DNA of 64,000 bases from an uncultured Verrucomicrobiae bacterium. GTDB lineage: Bacteria; Verrucomicrobiota; Verrucomicrobiia; JADLBR01; CALLMV01. Both the position numbers and the translations under genes were made by a program. Positions 8,123 to 16,862 of the stretch are shown piece after piece. Position 1 is the first letter of the stretch. Every line of letters starts with the position of its first letter. The notes under the pieces are model-generated. The model was not told the origin of the DNA, searched no databases, and saw nothing but the letters and a program-made list of their open reading frames with translations. The stretch lies in contig CALLMV010000014.1 in NCBI GenBank assembly GCA_938005615.1, positions 62,001 through 126,000 on the forward strand, in the 5' to 3' direction.

Positions 8123-9727
8123 ATGTCCGAACCGGCACTTCCCGCCGAACTGAAATCCAAAATCGCTCAGCTCCCTCACAAGCCAGGCGTCTATATTTAC
8201 CGCGATCGGCTCAACCGCGTCATCTACGTCGGCAAGGCGCGCGACCTGCACAAGCGCGTCTCCCAATACTTCCACCCCTCCCGCCGCTGGTCTGCCGACA
8301 TGAAGACCGCGGCACTTCTCGACGCTGTCCACGACCTCGAAATCCACGTCGTGCGCTCCGAGACTGAAGCACTCCTGCTCGAAGGTCGCCTCATCAAAGA
8401 ATACCGCCCGCGCTACAACATCTCCTTTCGCGACGACAAACGCTTCCTCCTCGTGCGCGTTGACATGAACGAACCCTACCCCCGCCTCACCACCGTGCGC
8501 CAACGCAAAGACGACGGCGCCACCTACTACGGCCCCTTTGCCCACTCAGGCGCGTTGCGTTCCACCCTCGCCCACATCAAAGCCCAATACGGCATCCGCT
8601 CCTGCCGACCGCCCGTCCCCGGCGAAAAAGACTACAAACACTGCCTCGACCACATCATCAAAAACTGCTCCGCCCCCTGCATCGCCAAGGTCACCCGCGA
8701 GCAATATCTGGAACGTGTGAAAGAGGCCTGCGAATTCCTTGATGGCCGCTCCCGCGAGCTGCTCAAAAAACTTGAGGACGACATGCACCGCGCTGCCGAA
8801 CGCATGGACTTCGAACGCGCTGCCGACATCCGCAATCTGCTTGCCGACCTCAAAAAAACCACCCGCCCCGCACGCCGCTTCAAACGCCATATCCCCAGCA
8901 CCGTCATCCCGGAAGAAGACATCACCCGACTCCAGGACGTCCTCGCCCTGCCGCGCCGCCCCCGCCACATCGAATGCTTCGACATCTCCAACATCTCCAC
9001 CACCCACAAAGTCGCCTCCTGTGTCGTCTTCCGCGACGGCAAACCCGACCGCTACCACTACCGGCGCTACCGCATCAAAACCGTCGAAGGCCAGGACGAC
9101 TTCGCCTCCATGCGCGAGGCCCTCTTCCGCCGCTACCGCCGCATGCTCGGGCTACCCGCCCTGCTCCCTGGCGAAACGGCGCGAGATCCTGAAGACAAAG
9201 CCGCTGCCCGCGAATACACTGGCCGCCTCCCCGACCTCATCGTCGTGGACGGTGGCAAGGGCCAGCTCAGCTCCGCCTTTGATGCCTTCGCCGCCCTCGG
9301 CGTCACCCCGCCACCCATCATCGGCCTGGCCAAACAGCGAGAAGAAATTTTCGCCCCCGGCCTCAGTGCCCCCATCGTGCTGCCGCACACCGATGGCGCG
9401 CTGCGCCTGCTTCAACGCATCCGCGACGAAGCCCACCGCACCGCCAACGGTTACCACCAACTTCTCCTTGAACGCCGCGTGCAAGAAAGCGCGCTCGACT
9501 CCATCCCCGGCATCAGTGCCCGCCGCAAAGAAACGCTCCTTGCCCACTTCGGTTCTGTGACCCGCCTCAAAAACGCCCCTGTCGAAAAAATTGCCGCCCT
9601 GCCCAACATCGGCCCCAAACTGGCCGCCGCCATCCGCGCTCACTTCGACACCAAATCCGACCAAGCAGGCAAAACACCCGCAATCACCGACGACCTCAGC
9701 CCCGAGAACGAAAACGAGTCCACATGA
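8123..9727 (+). CDS. uvrC: UvrABC system protein C
   Basis: UvrC makes the two incisions flanking a DNA lesion in nucleotide excision repair. Domains in order: GIY-YIG nuclease (residues 15-100; PGVYIYRD, VIYVGKA, Glu in SETEALLLE), a Cys-containing middle region, the UVR helical motif around residue 220 (MDFERAADIRNLL), the RNase H-like nuclease (ECFDISN, LIVVDGGKGQL) and the C-terminal helix-hairpin-helix pair (SIPGISARRKETLL, LPNIGPKLAAAI). At 534 residues it is shorter than the roughly 600-residue E. coli protein, but no domain is missing. Codons are strongly C-rich at the third position, unlike several neighbours. Confidence 0.96.
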   Translation: MSEPALPAELKSKIAQLPHKPGVYIYRDRLNRVIYVGKARDLHKRVSQYFHPSRRWSADMKTAALLDAVHDLEIHVVRSETEALLLEGRLIKEYRPRYNISFRDDKRFLLVRVDMNEPYPRLTTVRQRKDDGATYYGPFAHSGALRSTLAHIKAQYGIRSCRPPVPGEKDYKHCLDHIIKNCSAPCIAKVTREQYLERVKEACEFLDGRSRELLKKLEDDMHRAAERMDFERAADIRNLLADLKKTTRPARRFKRHIPSTVIPEEDITRLQDVLALPRRPRHIECFDISNISTTHKVASCVVFRDGKPDRYHYRRYRIKTVEGQDDFASMREALFRRYRRMLGLPALLPGETARDPEDKAAAREYTGRLPDLIVVDGGKGQLSSAFDAFAALGVTPPPIIGLAKQREEIFAPGLSAPIVLPHTDGALRLLQRIRDEAHRTANGYHQLLLERRVQESALDSIPGISARRKETLLAHFGSVTRLKNAPVEKIAALPNIGPKLAAAIRAHFDTKSDQAGKTPAITDDLSPENENEST

Positions 9728-9909
9728 GCTACAGCAAATTGTTGAATCATTTTTATTACAACATAACAACATTCCAATATCGTGATTTTTAATAATTCAA
9801 ATTCTTTGGTTATGCCTGATTCCAGGGACTTAACCTTTTTGATCAAATGCAAATATTTTAATATTGCAATATGATAATAAAATTTAGCACCCCTCGGAGG
9901 GTTAACTGA

Positions 9910-9926
9910 CTGTTGTACCACAACAG
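9910..9926. promoter_or_regulatory. 17-base palindrome upstream of pgk
   Basis: CTGTTGT-ACC-ACAACAG is a perfect 7-base inverted repeat with a 3-base centre, 62 bases before the pgk start. It lies downstream of an AT-rich stretch (9780-9890) that could hold the promoter. It could be an operator or a small leader hairpin; no regulator is identified. The rest of the 260-base gap after uvrC shows no gene. Confidence 0.35.
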
Positions 9927-9987
9927 CCCGCTGCAAAAATTTACGCTTTCCCCTTGCCCGCAACGCTTCCAAAACGTAAACACCCGC

Positions 9988-11217
9988 ATGGCCAAAAGAT
10001 CCCTCAAAAATACCGACGTCAACGGCAAACGCGTGCTTGTGCGCGTAGATTTTAACGTGCCCCTCGACCACAAGGACGGCAGCGTCACAATCACCGACGA
10101 CACGCGCATCCAAGAGACCCTGCCGACGATCCGCGCACTCATCGCGGGCGGCGCGCGCATCGTGCTGTGCTCGCACCTCGGCCGCCCCAAAGGCAAGCCG
10201 GACCCGGCACAATCCCTCCGCCCCGTGGCCGAACATCTCAGCAAAATTTTGGGCCAGCCGGTGCAATTTCTCGATGCCAACCCGACCTCGCCCGAGGGCC
10301 TCTCAACTCTCCAATCTGCAGTCGCCGCCTTGGGCAACGGCCAAGTGGCGCTGCTGGAAAACGTGCGTTTTTGGCCCGGCGAGGAGGACAACGATGCTGC
10401 CCTTGCGAAAGCCTTTGCCAGCCTCTGCGACATCTACGTGAACGATGCCTTCGGCAGTGCCCACCGCGCCCATGCCTCCACCGAGGGCGTCGCGCATCAT
10501 GTGCCGCTCGCTGTGGCCGGGCTGCTCATGGAGCGCGAACTCGAATACCTGGGCGGCAAGCTCGAGCACCCCGCGAAGCCCTTTGTCGTGATTCTGGGCG
10601 GGGCGAAAGTTTCCGATAAAATCGCTGTGATTGACCGCCTGCTCGACAAGGCCGACGCCCTACTCATCGGCGGCGGCATGGCCTACACCTTCAAGAAAGC
10701 CCTCGGCCAATCCATCGGCAAATCCCTCTGCGAACCCGACCATGTGCCCACCGCGTTGGCCGCGATGGACAAAGCGAAAAAGCGCGGCGTAGAGCTGCTG
10801 CTGCCCGTTGATAACTTGATCACCGACGCGCTGGACTTCGGCGGGCGCACCGTCGGAGCCACACGCACCATCGCCCCTGGCGAGGCCATCCCCGATGGGT
10901 GGGAAGGCGTGGACATCGGCCCGGCGACAGTAAAGCTTTATTCGGAAAAAATCGCCACGGCCCGCACGATCTTGTGGAACGGCCCAATGGGCGTGTTTGA
11001 GATCAAGGCCTGCGCGGAGGGCACTTTTGCCATTGCGCGAGCCATAGCGGCCAACACATCTGCCGTTTCGATCATCGGCGGCGGCGATTCGGTGAAGGCC
11101 GTCAAACGCAGTGGCGTGGGCAACAAAGTCACCTTCATGTCCACGGGCGGCGGAGCATCGCTCGAGTTTCTGGAAGGAAAGGTGCTGCCGGGCGTGGCCG
11201 CGCTGAGCGAGGCTTAA
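9988..11217 (+). CDS. pgk: phosphoglycerate kinase
   Basis: Glycolytic enzyme converting 1,3-bisphosphoglycerate and ADP to 3-phosphoglycerate and ATP. The 409-residue protein has the full family set: VLVRVDFNVPLD (substrate arginine and Asp), CSHLGRPKG, ENVRF, GGAKVSDKI, GGGMAYTF, ILWNGPMGVFE and, at the C-terminus, IGGGDSV and STGGGASLE for nucleotide binding. I chose the ATG at 9988 (MAKRSLKN), since an in-frame TTG 75 bases upstream would add a tail unlike the family. GC content is clearly higher than that of the FkbM gene 30 bases downstream. No gap or tpi gene is adjacent. Confidence 0.96.
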   Translation: MAKRSLKNTDVNGKRVLVRVDFNVPLDHKDGSVTITDDTRIQETLPTIRALIAGGARIVLCSHLGRPKGKPDPAQSLRPVAEHLSKILGQPVQFLDANPTSPEGLSTLQSAVAALGNGQVALLENVRFWPGEEDNDAALAKAFASLCDIYVNDAFGSAHRAHASTEGVAHHVPLAVAGLLMERELEYLGGKLEHPAKPFVVILGGAKVSDKIAVIDRLLDKADALLIGGGMAYTFKKALGQSIGKSLCEPDHVPTALAAMDKAKKRGVELLLPVDNLITDALDFGGRTVGATRTIAPGEAIPDGWEGVDIGPATVKLYSEKIATARTILWNGPMGVFEIKACAEGTFAIARAIAANTSAVSIIGGGDSVKAVKRSGVGNKVTFMSTGGGASLEFLEGKVLPGVAALSEA

Positions 11218-11247
11218 ACATTCATCAAAACTTATAGCTACTAACAA

Positions 11248-11974
11248 ATGAGCATTAAAAAGAAAGGTGTGTTTTCTGGTTTTAATAGTTTTTTAAAAAA
11301 ATTATTACTTACATTTTTGGGCCAAGGTTACAAAGAACATGTAGTATTATGTGGTATTTTGCGGGGACTCAGGCTTTATCTTCATACAGAGACACAGTTA
11401 CAAGTGATATTTGGACTTTGGGAAAGAGAACTTACTCCTTACTTTAAAAAGTTATTCAAAAAAGCCGTGTGGTTTATAGATGTCGGAGCCGGTCGTGGTG
11501 AGCATGTTATTTTTCTCCTTCACTCAAAAAAACTTAAACATGTTATTGCTTTTGAACCACAAATAAGTGAAGTTGATTTATTCAAGAAAAACCTGCTGTT
11601 AAACGGATTTCAAAATGATAGCAGGTTAGAGATCTCTCAAAAGTTTGTGGGCACTTCCACGGGGGGGGGTAATTTCTCTTTCCGAATTGACTCTAGACAC
11701 TAACTCTTGTGGGGGAATTAAGATAGATGTTGATGGAGCTGAGATTCAAGTCCTGGAAGGTTGTCATGAACTTTTTCAAAAAATAACATCTCCAATATAC
11801 TTAATTATTGAAACCCACACTGCCGAGATAGAAAAACAATGTATCTCCCTACTCAAGGAAAACCATTTCTCCTGTAAAGTTATTAAAAATGCTTGGTGGA
11901 GATATTTTATTCCAGAATATCGTCCCATTCCGCACAATAGATGGATATGGGCAGTCAAAAATCCTGCCTCATGA
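11248..11974 (+). pseudogene. FkbM-family methyltransferase, frame broken at a G9 tract (possibly phase-variable)
   Basis: FkbM-type SAM methyltransferases methylate sugars or other surface and secondary metabolites. The first frame (11248-11703) has the SAM-binding motif FIDVGAGRGEH and the acidic IAFEPQ strand. The second frame (from about 11670 to 11974) continues with SLSELTLD and the family hallmark IKIDVDGAEIQVLEG, then IIETH and the C-terminus. They join at a run of nine G at 11661-11669: with eight (or eleven) G the whole reads as one protein of about 240 residues. As sequenced, translation ends at 11703 after 151 residues. The gene is much richer in A+T than its neighbours, which suggests acquisition. 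It could be switched by slipped-strand mispairing, be a pseudogene, or reflect a homopolymer sequencing error. Confidence 0.82.
11661..11669 (+). repeat. poly-G tract (9 G) within the FkbM gene
   Basis: A run of nine G preceded by CCAC and followed by TAA, inside the coding region. The reading frame must change here by one base for the two halves of the methyltransferase to join, as expected of a contingency locus. A run of G is striking in a gene this AT-rich. Confidence 0.85.
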
Positions 11975-12063
11975 TATAAGATAAGACAATTAACTGTCTA
12001 ACTTTGTAGTTTCATAATTTTTCATTCTATTTGTCAACACGCATTGCAAGGATATTATGCTGG

Positions 12064-12729
12064 ATGCGCCGGGTAGTACAGCCAGAGATTTTGGATGGCC
12101 TGCCGCATGATCATCCAGACAGCGTGGCCGGAAGGCGGGATTTGCGGAGGTTGAATTTTTTGATGGGCACGCACCGCTGGTTGCGGGGCAAAGTGAAAAA
12201 ATTGTGTGTTCGGCGCGAAAGTCTGAGGGTGCTGGAGCTGGGTGCGGGCGATGGGGCACTGGCTCTGGGGCTCCGAGGGGATCTGCACGGGCGCGTGGTG
12301 TGGTGCGGTGTGGATTTGGCACCGCGACCCGCGGGATGGCCGCAGCACTGGGATTGGGTGCAGGGCAGCGTGCTGGATGATTCGATCACTTGGCCGCGAG
12401 CGGATGTGGGTGTGGTGAATTTAATGTTACATCACTTTGATGGCACAGAGCTGCGCCGGGTGCTGATGCGCCTATGCGGGGTGTGCGAGTATTTGCTGGT
12501 GTGTGAGCCAGTGCGACGGGGCTTTCATATATTGCAGCTGGCACTGTTGCGAGGTTGGCTGTTGCATCCGGTGACGTGGCATGATGGCCGGGTGAGTATC
12601 CGAGCGGGATTTTTGCCCGGGGAGCTGCAGGCTCTGCTACCTAGAGAATGGCGTTGCCGCGAGAGCGCAGGTTTTCGTGGGACTTTGAGATTAGTGGGTT
12701 GGCGGGGCGAAGGGAGTGGCCCACGATGA
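12064..12729 (+). CDS. SAM-dependent methyltransferase of the type III PKS operon
   Basis: About 221 residues. Motif I is LRVLELGAGDGALAL (residues 60-75), followed by the acidic WCGVDLAP and, in the post-I region, VNLMLHHFDG. This is a class I small-molecule methyltransferase, likely acting on the polyketide product. The N-terminus MRRVVQPEILDGLPHDHPD, followed by an RRDLRRLN block, resembles methyltransferases found beside type III PKS genes. I start at the ATG at 12064, with AAGGA about 11 bases upstream; a TTG at 12031 is also possible. It is coupled to the FAD oxidoreductase by an ATGA overlap. The coding strand is strongly G-rich. Confidence 0.85.
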   Translation: MRRVVQPEILDGLPHDHPDSVAGRRDLRRLNFLMGTHRWLRGKVKKLCVRRESLRVLELGAGDGALALGLRGDLHGRVVWCGVDLAPRPAGWPQHWDWVQGSVLDDSITWPRADVGVVNLMLHHFDGTELRRVLMRLCGVCEYLLVCEPVRRGFHILQLALLRGWLLHPVTWHDGRVSIRAGFLPGELQALLPREWRCRESAGFRGTLRLVGWRGEGSGPR

Positions 12730-13769
12730 GTGCGAGAAGGATCGAGATTGTGGGTGGCGGGTTGGCGGGGTTGGCACTGGGAATTTTTTTGCAGCGCCGG
12801 GGGGTGGATGTGGTGGTGCATGAAGCAGGGCGTTATCCGCGGCATAGGGTGTGTGGGGAATTTTTGTCGCCGCGTGATGCAGGGTTTTTGAGCAAGTGTG
12901 GATTGGAAGATATCGTGCAGGAATGCGCTGCAGGGAGGGCGATCTCTGTGCTGTGGGAGTGGGCTGGTGCGGGCGCTGGTGTGGGGCGTTTCACGCTGAA
13001 TGAACCGGCGTGGCGGGTGTCGCGCTATGTGCTGGATGCGCAGCTGGCGCGCGAGCTTGTCGCAGTGGGCGGGAGGTTGATTTGTGGTGCGCGTGTGGAG
13101 CAGGATGCGGCGGGACGTGAGGGGCTGGTTTGGGCAGCGGGGAGGCGTCGTGCAACTCAGTGCGGATGGGTGGGTGTAAAGTTGCATTTGCGCGGGGTGC
13201 AGTTGCGGGCAGATTTGGAGATGATCACGGGTCGTGGGGCGTATGTGGGGTTGTGCCAAGTGGGAGAGAATGAGGTGAATGTGAGCGGGCTGTTTCGTGC
13301 ATCGAATGTGCCCGGGGGCAAGGAGCGTGGCTGGCCCGCGCTTTTGAGGAGTCATGGGTTGGGTGGGTTGTGTGAGCGCTTGGCGGGAAACGATGTGGTG
13401 GAGGGGAGTTTTTGTGCGGTGAGTCATTTGGATTTTTCGACTATTAATCGTGGTGGGGCGGATCGTTGTGCGGTAGGTGATGCGTTTGGGATGATTGCCC
13501 CGCTCACGGGCAACGGAATGAGTGTGGCGCTGGAGTCGGCTTGGTTGGCCAGCGAGCCGTTGGTGGATTATGCGGAGGGTCGGCGCGACTGGGCAGGGAC
13601 GTGCGCGGAGGTTCGCCGGAGGTTGAGCAGAGCGTTTGCATTGCGGATGCGGGTAGCGCGTTTGTGTCAATGGCTGTTATGTGCCGGTTGGACACACGCT
13701 CCGTTGAGTGCGGCAGCGCAAAGCGGGCTTGTGCCATGGGGGCGGCTGTATGCCGTATTAGGGTCGTGA
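12726..13769 (+). CDS. FAD-dependent oxidoreductase (monooxygenase / geranylgeranyl-reductase-like)
   Basis: 347 residues. The N-terminus has the dinucleotide motif IEIVGGGLAGLALG, followed by VVVHEAGRYPRHRVCGEFLSP, typical of the FAD oxidoreductases that include geranylgeranyl reductases and aromatic hydroxylases. The C-terminal FAD block is AVGDAFGMIAPLTGNGMS. In this operon it probably oxidises the phenolic or pyrone polyketide, for example to a hydroxylated or quinone form; this is inference. I start at 12726 because it gives an exact N-terminal Rossmann motif and an ATGA overlap; a longer in-frame reading begins at 12648. Its stop overlaps the PKS start (GTGA). Confidence 0.87.
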   Translation: MSARRIEIVGGGLAGLALGIFLQRRGVDVVVHEAGRYPRHRVCGEFLSPRDAGFLSKCGLEDIVQECAAGRAISVLWEWAGAGAGVGRFTLNEPAWRVSRYVLDAQLARELVAVGGRLICGARVEQDAAGREGLVWAAGRRRATQCGWVGVKLHLRGVQLRADLEMITGRGAYVGLCQVGENEVNVSGLFRASNVPGGKERGWPALLRSHGLGGLCERLAGNDVVEGSFCAVSHLDFSTINRGGADRCAVGDAFGMIAPLTGNGMSVALESAWLASEPLVDYAEGRRDWAGTCAEVRRRLSRAFALRMRVARLCQWLLCAGWTHAPLSAAAQSGLVPWGRLYAVLGS

Positions 13770-14797
13770 AGCTTTTGTCGCTAGAGTGTGCCGTGCCTGC
13801 GCAGGGCATGACGCAGAAAGAGCTGCTGTCGGCTCTACGGGGTTGCTCGGCTTGGAGCACTTTGCGTGAGGGTTCACGGGAATTGCTGACGCGGGTGCTT
13901 TCGGGGGATTCGGGGATAGGTCGGCGGTATTTTGCGCGGTGTGATTTGGAGGAGCTGGGAAAAGCCGATGGAGGAAAGCTGGCGGAAATTTTCGAGCTTG
14001 AGGCACCGGCTCTGGCGAGCGAGGCTGTAGGACGCGCTTTGAGTAGTGCTGGGGTTTTTGCGGAGGAGCTGGATGCATTGCTGGTCTGCACATGCACGGG
14101 GTATCTGTGTCCGGGGGTGTCGGGGCATGTGGCGCAGCGGCTGGGCCTTCGCGCAGATGTGATGCTGGTTGATTTGGTGGGTCAGGGTTGTGGGGCGGCA
14201 TTGCCGCTTTTGGCGACGGCAGAGGGGTTGCTGGCTGCTGGTGCCCAAAGTGTGGCATGTGTAGCTGTGGAGGTGAGCTCGGCGGCGTTTTATTTGGATG
14301 ATGATGCGGGGGTGCTCGTGAGTTTGTGTTTGTTTGGTGACGGAGCGGCGGCGTGTGTGTGCACGAAGAATCGTAAGCAGGCAGATGCGCTGGTTGAGCT
14401 GAGCGATTTTCGGCAGTTGCACTGGCCAGAGCAACGGGAGGAGCTGCGTTTTGTGAACAGCGGAGGAAAGTTGAGGAACGTGTTGCGCCCAAGTGTGCCG
14501 GACTTGGTAGCGGATGCTGTTGCGAAGTTGCTGCCAGAACTTGCGCAGGAATCTTCGCACAGTGCGTTGTTGGCGCACTCGGGTGGGCGCAAAGTGATCG
14601 AGGCTTTGGAAACGCGTTTTCCTGGAGTGGGATTATCGGCGAGCAAATCGGTGCTGCGCAATTTTGGAAATATGAGCAGCCCCTCGGTGTTGTTTGTGCT
14701 GCGCAGGTGGTTAGATGACGGGGGCAACAGATCAGCCTGGCTGGCAAGTTACGGGGCGGGATTTACCGCGTTTGCATGCCGGGCGCGCAAGGTTTGA
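13766..14797 (+). CDS. type III polyketide synthase (chalcone synthase-like)
   Basis: 343 residues, a normal length for bacterial type III PKS. The catalytic triad is complete: Cys about 142 in DLVGQGCGAALPLL, His about 271 in LLAHSGGRKVI and Asn about 302 in RNFGNMSSPSVL. The enzyme would extend a fatty acyl or aromatic CoA starter with malonyl units to an alkylresorcinol or alkylpyrone; the starter is unknown. I chose the GTG at 13766 because it forms a GTGA overlap with the oxidoreductase stop and gives the family N-terminus; the frame is open upstream to 13541 but that part overlaps the previous gene. It is convergent with nuoF, 11 bases away. Confidence 0.92.
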   Translation: MKLLSLECAVPAQGMTQKELLSALRGCSAWSTLREGSRELLTRVLSGDSGIGRRYFARCDLEELGKADGGKLAEIFELEAPALASEAVGRALSSAGVFAEELDALLVCTCTGYLCPGVSGHVAQRLGLRADVMLVDLVGQGCGAALPLLATAEGLLAAGAQSVACVAVEVSSAAFYLDDDAGVLVSLCLFGDGAAACVCTKNRKQADALVELSDFRQLHWPEQREELRFVNSGGKLRNVLRPSVPDLVADAVAKLLPELAQESSHSALLAHSGGRKVIEALETRFPGVGLSASKSVLRNFGNMSSPSVLFVLRRWLDDGGNRSAWLASYGAGFTAFACRARKV

Positions 14798-14808
14798 GTG
14801 GAAAATGT

Positions 14809-16203
14809 TTAGGCGAGAGCCACGGCAGAATCGTGGGCTTTGCTGTGATCCACTTTCGGGGAGCCGTTGACTGCGCTGGCCATTTTGGCTGCCTGCTCAA
14901 ATTCTTCAGGGAATTTGGCGAGGAAGCTTTGGGTGGGCCAGGCACAAGCTTCACCGAATGCGCAGATGGTGCGGCCAGCGATGTTGTCGGCTACGCTTTT
15001 GAGCACTGCCGGATCGTTTGCTACACCCTGGCCGTGGGTGAGGCGATGGGTGATTTTCTTCATCCAGAGAGAGCCTTCGCGACACGGGGTGCATTGGCCG
15101 CAGGATTCGTGGGCGTAGAATTCGTTGATATTTGCGAGAACTTCGACCATGTCGCGGGTGTGGTCCATCACGATGACGCCGCCGGAGCCGGCCATGGAAC
15201 CGACGGCTGCGAGGGTATCAAAGTCCATGGGGATATCTTCGAGGGTGATTTCTTTGTCAGCGAGTGTGCCGTCAGATTGTTTTTCTTTGATTTTGTATTT
15301 TTCGCCGGCGCGGAGGACTTTGGCAGAGGAGCCGCCGGGGATGACGGCTTTGAGGCGGTTGCCGTTGCGGATGCCGCCACAGACGTCGTGAATGAGTTGG
15401 CCGAGGGTGAGTGAGCCGACTTCGAATTCGTAGTATCCGGGTTTGTTGACGTCGCCGGAGACACACAAGATGCGGGTGCCTGTGTTGTTGGGCTTGCCGA
15501 GTTTGGCGTATTCGGCACCGCCCATGCGAATGATGTGTTTGACGTTGCAGAGGGTCTCGACGTTGTTGACGATGGTGGGAGACATGTAGAGGCCGAAGAC
15601 GGCGGGGAAGTAGGGTGGCTTGATGCGGGGGTATGGGCGCTTGCCTTCGAGGGATTCGATAAGGCCGGTTTCCTCTCCGCAGATGTAGGCACCCGCGCCG
15701 CGGTGGACGTAGATTTCGCAGTCGAAGCCGGAACCAAGGATGTTTTTGCCGAGGAAGTTGTGGGCGCGGGCTTCGTCGAGGGCGCGGTTGAGGATTTTTG
15801 CGCCGAGGGGGAATTCGCCGCGGATGTAGATGTAGGCGAGGTGGGCGTTGTTGGCGTAGCAGGCGATGATCATGCCCTCGATGAGCTGGTGGGGATCTTT
15901 GTGGATGATTTGCCTGTCTTTAAAGGTGCCGGGTTCGGATTCGTCGGCGTTGCAGATGAGGTAAACAGGTTTGGTGTTGGTGGGGGGGATGAATGACCAT
16001 TTGAGGCCGCAGCCGAAGCCGGCGCCGCCGCGGCCGCGGAGGCCGGAAGTTTTCACTTCGTTGATGATGTCGGCGCGCTGCATGGTGAGGGCTTTGCGAA
16101 GTTGTTCGTAGCCTCCGTGGCGCAAGTAGCAATCGATGTCGGTGGTGTAGCCGGGTTGGTCAACGTGTTCGAGGATGAGTCGGGTTTCTTTGGGTGCGGT
16201 CAT
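14809..16203 (-). CDS. nuoF: NADH-quinone oxidoreductase subunit F
   Basis: NuoF (51 kDa subunit) holds the NADH site, FMN and a 4Fe-4S cluster of respiratory complex I. The 464-residue protein shows the FMN/NADH glycine-rich loop SGLRGRGGAGFGCGLKW, CNADESEPGTFKDR, GAGAYICGEETGLIESLEG and NNVETL. The cluster ligands are in SCGQCTPCREG plus the Cys of RTICAFGEACAWP. It follows nuoE by 5 bases. No nuoG or membrane subunit is beside it: the next gene downstream is the convergent PKS. The rest of complex I must be encoded elsewhere, or this pair serves another NADH-linked enzyme. Confidence 0.96.
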   Translation of the reverse strand: MTAPKETRLILEHVDQPGYTTDIDCYLRHGGYEQLRKALTMQRADIINEVKTSGLRGRGGAGFGCGLKWSFIPPTNTKPVYLICNADESEPGTFKDRQIIHKDPHQLIEGMIIACYANNAHLAYIYIRGEFPLGAKILNRALDEARAHNFLGKNILGSGFDCEIYVHRGAGAYICGEETGLIESLEGKRPYPRIKPPYFPAVFGLYMSPTIVNNVETLCNVKHIIRMGGAEYAKLGKPNNTGTRILCVSGDVNKPGYYEFEVGSLTLGQLIHDVCGGIRNGNRLKAVIPGGSSAKVLRAGEKYKIKEKQSDGTLADKEITLEDIPMDFDTLAAVGSMAGSGGVIVMDHTRDMVEVLANINEFYAHESCGQCTPCREGSLWMKKITHRLTHGQGVANDPAVLKSVADNIAGRTICAFGEACAWPTQSFLAKFPEEFEQAAKMASAVNGSPKVDHSKAHDSAVALA

Positions 16204-16206
16204 GGG

Positions 16207-16731
16207 TCAGGCTCCGTGTTTCAGGCAGTTGCAAATTTGTTCGTCGGTTTTGACGGATTCAAAGAGTTGATCGCCGACCATGCAGACGGGAGCAGAGCCA
16301 CAAGCCGCAAGGCACTCGACAAATTCGATGGTGTATTCGCCATCGGGGCTGTGCATTGGGCCGTGGGGGTCGCCTTGTGCGTTGGTTTTTTCGCAAAATT
16401 TTTTGTGGAGCTCGTAGGAGCCGGCGAGGGCGCAAGAGAGGGTGCGGCAAACGCGGATGTGTGTACGGCCAAACTTTTCGAGTCGGAACATCGGGTAAAA
16501 GGTGACAAGCTCGTAGATGTTGACGGGCTGGAGTTCGAGTTTGGCGGCGACCCATTCAACAGCTTGTTGTGTGATGTAGCCGAAACGGTCCTGCCAAGCG
16601 TGCAGGAGCATGAGGCTGGCGGAACGCTTGGATACCGGATAGCGGGCGATGATGGCGTCAACTTCTGCAATAAAGTCGGCCGGAATTTCGATTTCTTTTT
16701 TCGAGAGAGTGATGGGGGCTGCTGCGCTCAT
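16207..16731 (-). CDS. nuoE: NADH-quinone oxidoreductase subunit E
   Basis: NuoE (24 kDa subunit) carries the 2Fe-2S cluster N1a beside NuoF. The 174-residue protein has the thioredoxin-like ferredoxin domain with ligands in CRTLSC (C-X4-C) and ECLAACGSAP (C-X3-C), and the family helix VTFYPMF. I start at the ATG at 16731 (MSAAAPITL); a longer in-frame reading to 16836 lacks family resemblance. It is translated just ahead of nuoF and is probably the first gene of the two-gene unit. Confidence 0.95.
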   Translation of the reverse strand: MSAAAPITLSKKEIEIPADFIAEVDAIIARYPVSKRSASLMLLHAWQDRFGYITQQAVEWVAAKLELQPVNIYELVTFYPMFRLEKFGRTHIRVCRTLSCALAGSYELHKKFCEKTNAQGDPHGPMHSPDGEYTIEFVECLAACGSAPVCMVGDQLFESVKTDEQICNCLKHGA

Positions 16732-16842
16732 TTTGTTCTGGAGTTTAGTGGCAGCACAAATGTTGTAACAAGGGAGAACTGCGGGTTTGGTTTGTGCTGC
16801 ATAATATGAAGTTATTTGTAGAGAGAGACCCGGCAAGGGGAA

Positions 16843-16862
16843 TTTGTGAAATTTTTCACAAA
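16843..16862. promoter_or_regulatory. perfect 9-base palindrome upstream of nuoE
   Basis: TTTGTGAAA-TT-TTTCACAAA, 112 bases before the nuoE start. The two-base centre makes it a better protein-binding palindrome than a hairpin. It is a candidate operator for nuoEF; the regulator is unknown. Confidence 0.35.

Noticed and set aside
8538-9633. Long alternative frames inside uvrC on both strands
   Set aside because: They are shadows of a high-GC, C-rich gene; proteins are low-complexity Ala/Pro/Arg/Ser sequence without motifs.
12525-14747. Long minus-strand frames opposite the type III PKS operon
   Set aside because: Composed of Pro/His/Thr/Gln-rich sequence from strongly G-rich plus-strand genes; the plus-strand enzymes have complete motifs.
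14776-16809. Plus-strand frames opposite nuoE/nuoF
   Set aside because: Gly/Val/Asp/Phe-rich shadows of the nuo genes without motifs.
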